Shown here piece by piece: positions 6,966-7,838 of a stretch of DNA of 7,838 bases (position 1 is its first letter; every line of letters begins with the position of its first letter). Position numbers and translations under genes: made by a program. The stretch comes from CAYUNT01 sp964446285. GTDB lineage: Bacteria > Sumerlaeota > Sumerlaeia > SLMS01 > CAYUNT01. Below the pieces are notes generated by a model. It was not told the origin of the DNA and ran no database searches. It saw nothing but the letters and a program-made list of their open reading frames with translations. Location of the stretch: contig CAYUNT010000204.1 in the NCBI GenBank assembly GCA_964446285.1, forward strand, positions 1-7,838. Reading direction: 5' to 3'.

Positions 6966-7325
6966 ATGAACATTCGCGTCACACGCCGCAAAATCGAACT
7001 GGACGAGGATTTGCCAGGCTACATCGAGAAAAAGGCGTCAAAACTGGAGCGTTTTTTCGCCAAAGTGCAGAGCGTGGATGTGATCTTCAAGGGAGAGAAA
7101 ACGCAGTGCACCTGCGAAATTGAAGTGGTGGCCAAGCCGCTGCATGTCGTCGCATCCTCGGATGGTCCGGACCCCAAATCAGCGTTCGACCAGACGCTGA
7201 AGGTGGTCGAACGGGCAATCAAGAAACAGAAGACACGGCTTATCGATTCCAAACGCACGGCAGGTATGCCAGAGCGCCCCGTCACTGAAGCGGAAGAGGG
7301 CGGAGAAGAGGAAGAATTGGCGTGA
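6966..7325 (+). CDS. hpf: Ribosome hibernation promoting factor, short type (HPF/RaiA family)
   Basis: This 119-residue protein has the beta-alpha-beta-beta-beta-alpha layout of the S30AE/RaiA family. MNIRVTRRKIEL forms the first strand and LPGYIEKKASKLERFF (16-31) the first helix. Strands follow around VDVIFKG, TCEIEVVAK and LHVVASSDGPDP, then the second helix KSAFDQTLKVVERAIKKQKTRL (71-92). Such proteins bind the 30S decoding centre and keep ribosomes inactive in stationary phase or stress. The C-terminal dimerisation domain of long HPF (about 180 residues) is absent. Instead there is a tail rich in Glu (107-118, EAEEGGEEEEL), more like E. coli YfiA/RaiA in having an extension, so RaiA-type behaviour is also possible. 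The ATG has GGGAG seven bases upstream. Its stop overlaps the start of the VanZ-like gene by four bases. The rpoN/ptsN genes that often neighbour hpf are not present. Confidence 0.9.
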   Translation: MNIRVTRRKIELDEDLPGYIEKKASKLERFFAKVQSVDVIFKGEKTQCTCEIEVVAKPLHVVASSDGPDPKSAFDQTLKVVERAIKKQKTRLIDSKRTAGMPERPVTEAEEGGEEEELA

Positions 7326-7771
7326 GCAAAAGGGGCCGCCTGGGGGCCGCGCATTTGCGCCCGGCATATTGGGGGCTGGCCCTCTGGACATTTCTGATCT
7401 TTTATCTATCTTCTATGCCGGGTTCGGAGCTGCCCCGCGCCCCGAAAATCGCTAATATCGATAAAATCGCCCACGCGGCAATTTGGGCCGGATGGGCTGT
7501 GTGGTGTTTTGTAATGATGGCGCGGCGGTATCCGCGGATGAGCGGGCGGATGATTTTCGCTTGTGTCGTTGCGGCGGCCGGCGCGCTGGGCATGTTTGAT
7601 GAATACCATCAGCAATGGATCGAGGGGCGAAGCTGTGACGTTCTTGATTGGGTGGCGGATGTGAGCGGCGCGGGGCTGGCGGCCTTTCTTCTGGCCCGTT
7701 TCGGGATGTGGCTGCGATACGGCTGGCCGCCCGCGCCGCAACGGCCTCGCGCGCCAGCCGGGCGAAGATAA
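7322..7771 (+). CDS. VanZ-like family membrane protein
   Basis: This 149-residue protein has four predicted membrane segments (about 15-33, 50-65, 77-92, 113-128) and the conserved polar residues of the VanZ-like family. These are YLSSMPG (28-34) at the end of helix 1, IDKIAH (46-51) before helix 2, and DEYHQQWIEGRSCDVLDWVADVSGA (93-117) between helices 3 and 4, with D93, E94, H96, Q97, G102, R103, D106, D109 and D113. VanZ itself gives low-level teicoplanin resistance, but most relatives have no known function, so the name does not imply antibiotic resistance. The GTG start lies inside the hpf stop (GTGA, 7322-7325), with GAGG (7308-7311) ten bases upstream, which suggests translational coupling. 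The C-terminal tail is Pro/Arg-rich and basic. The remaining 67 bases of the window hold no gene. Confidence 0.87.
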   Translation: MSKRGRLGAAHLRPAYWGLALWTFLIFYLSSMPGSELPRAPKIANIDKIAHAAIWAGWAVWCFVMMARRYPRMSGRMIFACVVAAAGALGMFDEYHQQWIEGRSCDVLDWVADVSGAGLAAFLLARFGMWLRYGWPPAPQRPRAPAGRR

Positions 7772-7780
7772 CCCCGAAAG

Positions 7781-7800
7781 CGCGAGTGCGGAGCCTCGCG
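7781..7800. other. Small stem-loop after the VanZ-like gene
   Basis: CGCGAG (7781-7786) pairs with CTCGCG (7795-7800) across an eight-base loop, nine bases after the stop codon. There is no T-run behind it, so it is at best a weak or factor-dependent terminator. Confidence 0.25.
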
Positions 7801-7838
7801 ATCCCAGAAGTCCCTTTCTTGCGTCGTCGGCCAAACAA

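Noticed and set aside
7322..7771. The idea that the VanZ-like gene marks a glycopeptide resistance locus
   Set aside because: No vanS/R/H/A/X genes are nearby, and most VanZ-like proteins occur outside resistance clusters.
7406..7838. Minus-strand frames of 128 and 142 codons opposite the VanZ-like gene
   Set aside because: They are shadows rich in Arg, Pro and Ser; the plus-strand frame carries the VanZ motifs.

Overview
The window is GC-rich, densely coded bacterial DNA holding seven complete protein genes and no recognisable rRNA, tRNA, CRISPR array or transposase. The genes point to a bacterium with a proton-pumping transhydrogenase split into three subunits. The species is not recognisable from sequence alone. 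An uncultured or poorly sampled lineage is plausible, because the PntB insertion and the divergent DUF2298 protein are atypical, but that is inference.

Layout from left to right: (1) 65-2002, minus strand, a large polytopic membrane protein of the DUF2298 ('YYY') type, probably a GT-C-like enzyme of unknown substrate. (2) 2241-3269, plus strand, divergent from the first gene, a DHH/DHHA1 phosphoesterase of the NrnA type (nanoRNase/pAp phosphatase). (3) 3296-3337, a strong symmetrical stem-loop that can terminate transcription from both sides. (4) 6451 down to 3373, minus strand, an operon pntAA-pntAB-pntB encoding the complete NAD(P) transhydrogenase: soluble NAD(H) domain, small membrane subunit, and membrane plus NADP(H) subunit. 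(5) 6452-6965, a gene-free stretch of about 514 bases between divergent transcription units, unusually rich in inverted repeats. (6) 6966-7325 and 7322-7771, plus strand, a short-type hibernation promoting factor (HPF/RaiA) gene overlapping by four bases a VanZ-like membrane protein gene.

The gene set reads as core housekeeping: transhydrogenase links the proton gradient to NADPH supply, NrnA finishes RNA turnover and removes pAp, and HPF protects idle ribosomes. I find no defence, mobile or biosynthetic gene cluster. The parts most worth a second look are the non-coding repeats and possible structured leader in front of hpf, the Ala/Ser-rich insertion in PntB, and the lone divergent DUF2298 protein. 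I do not see a convincing undescribed multi-gene system here.
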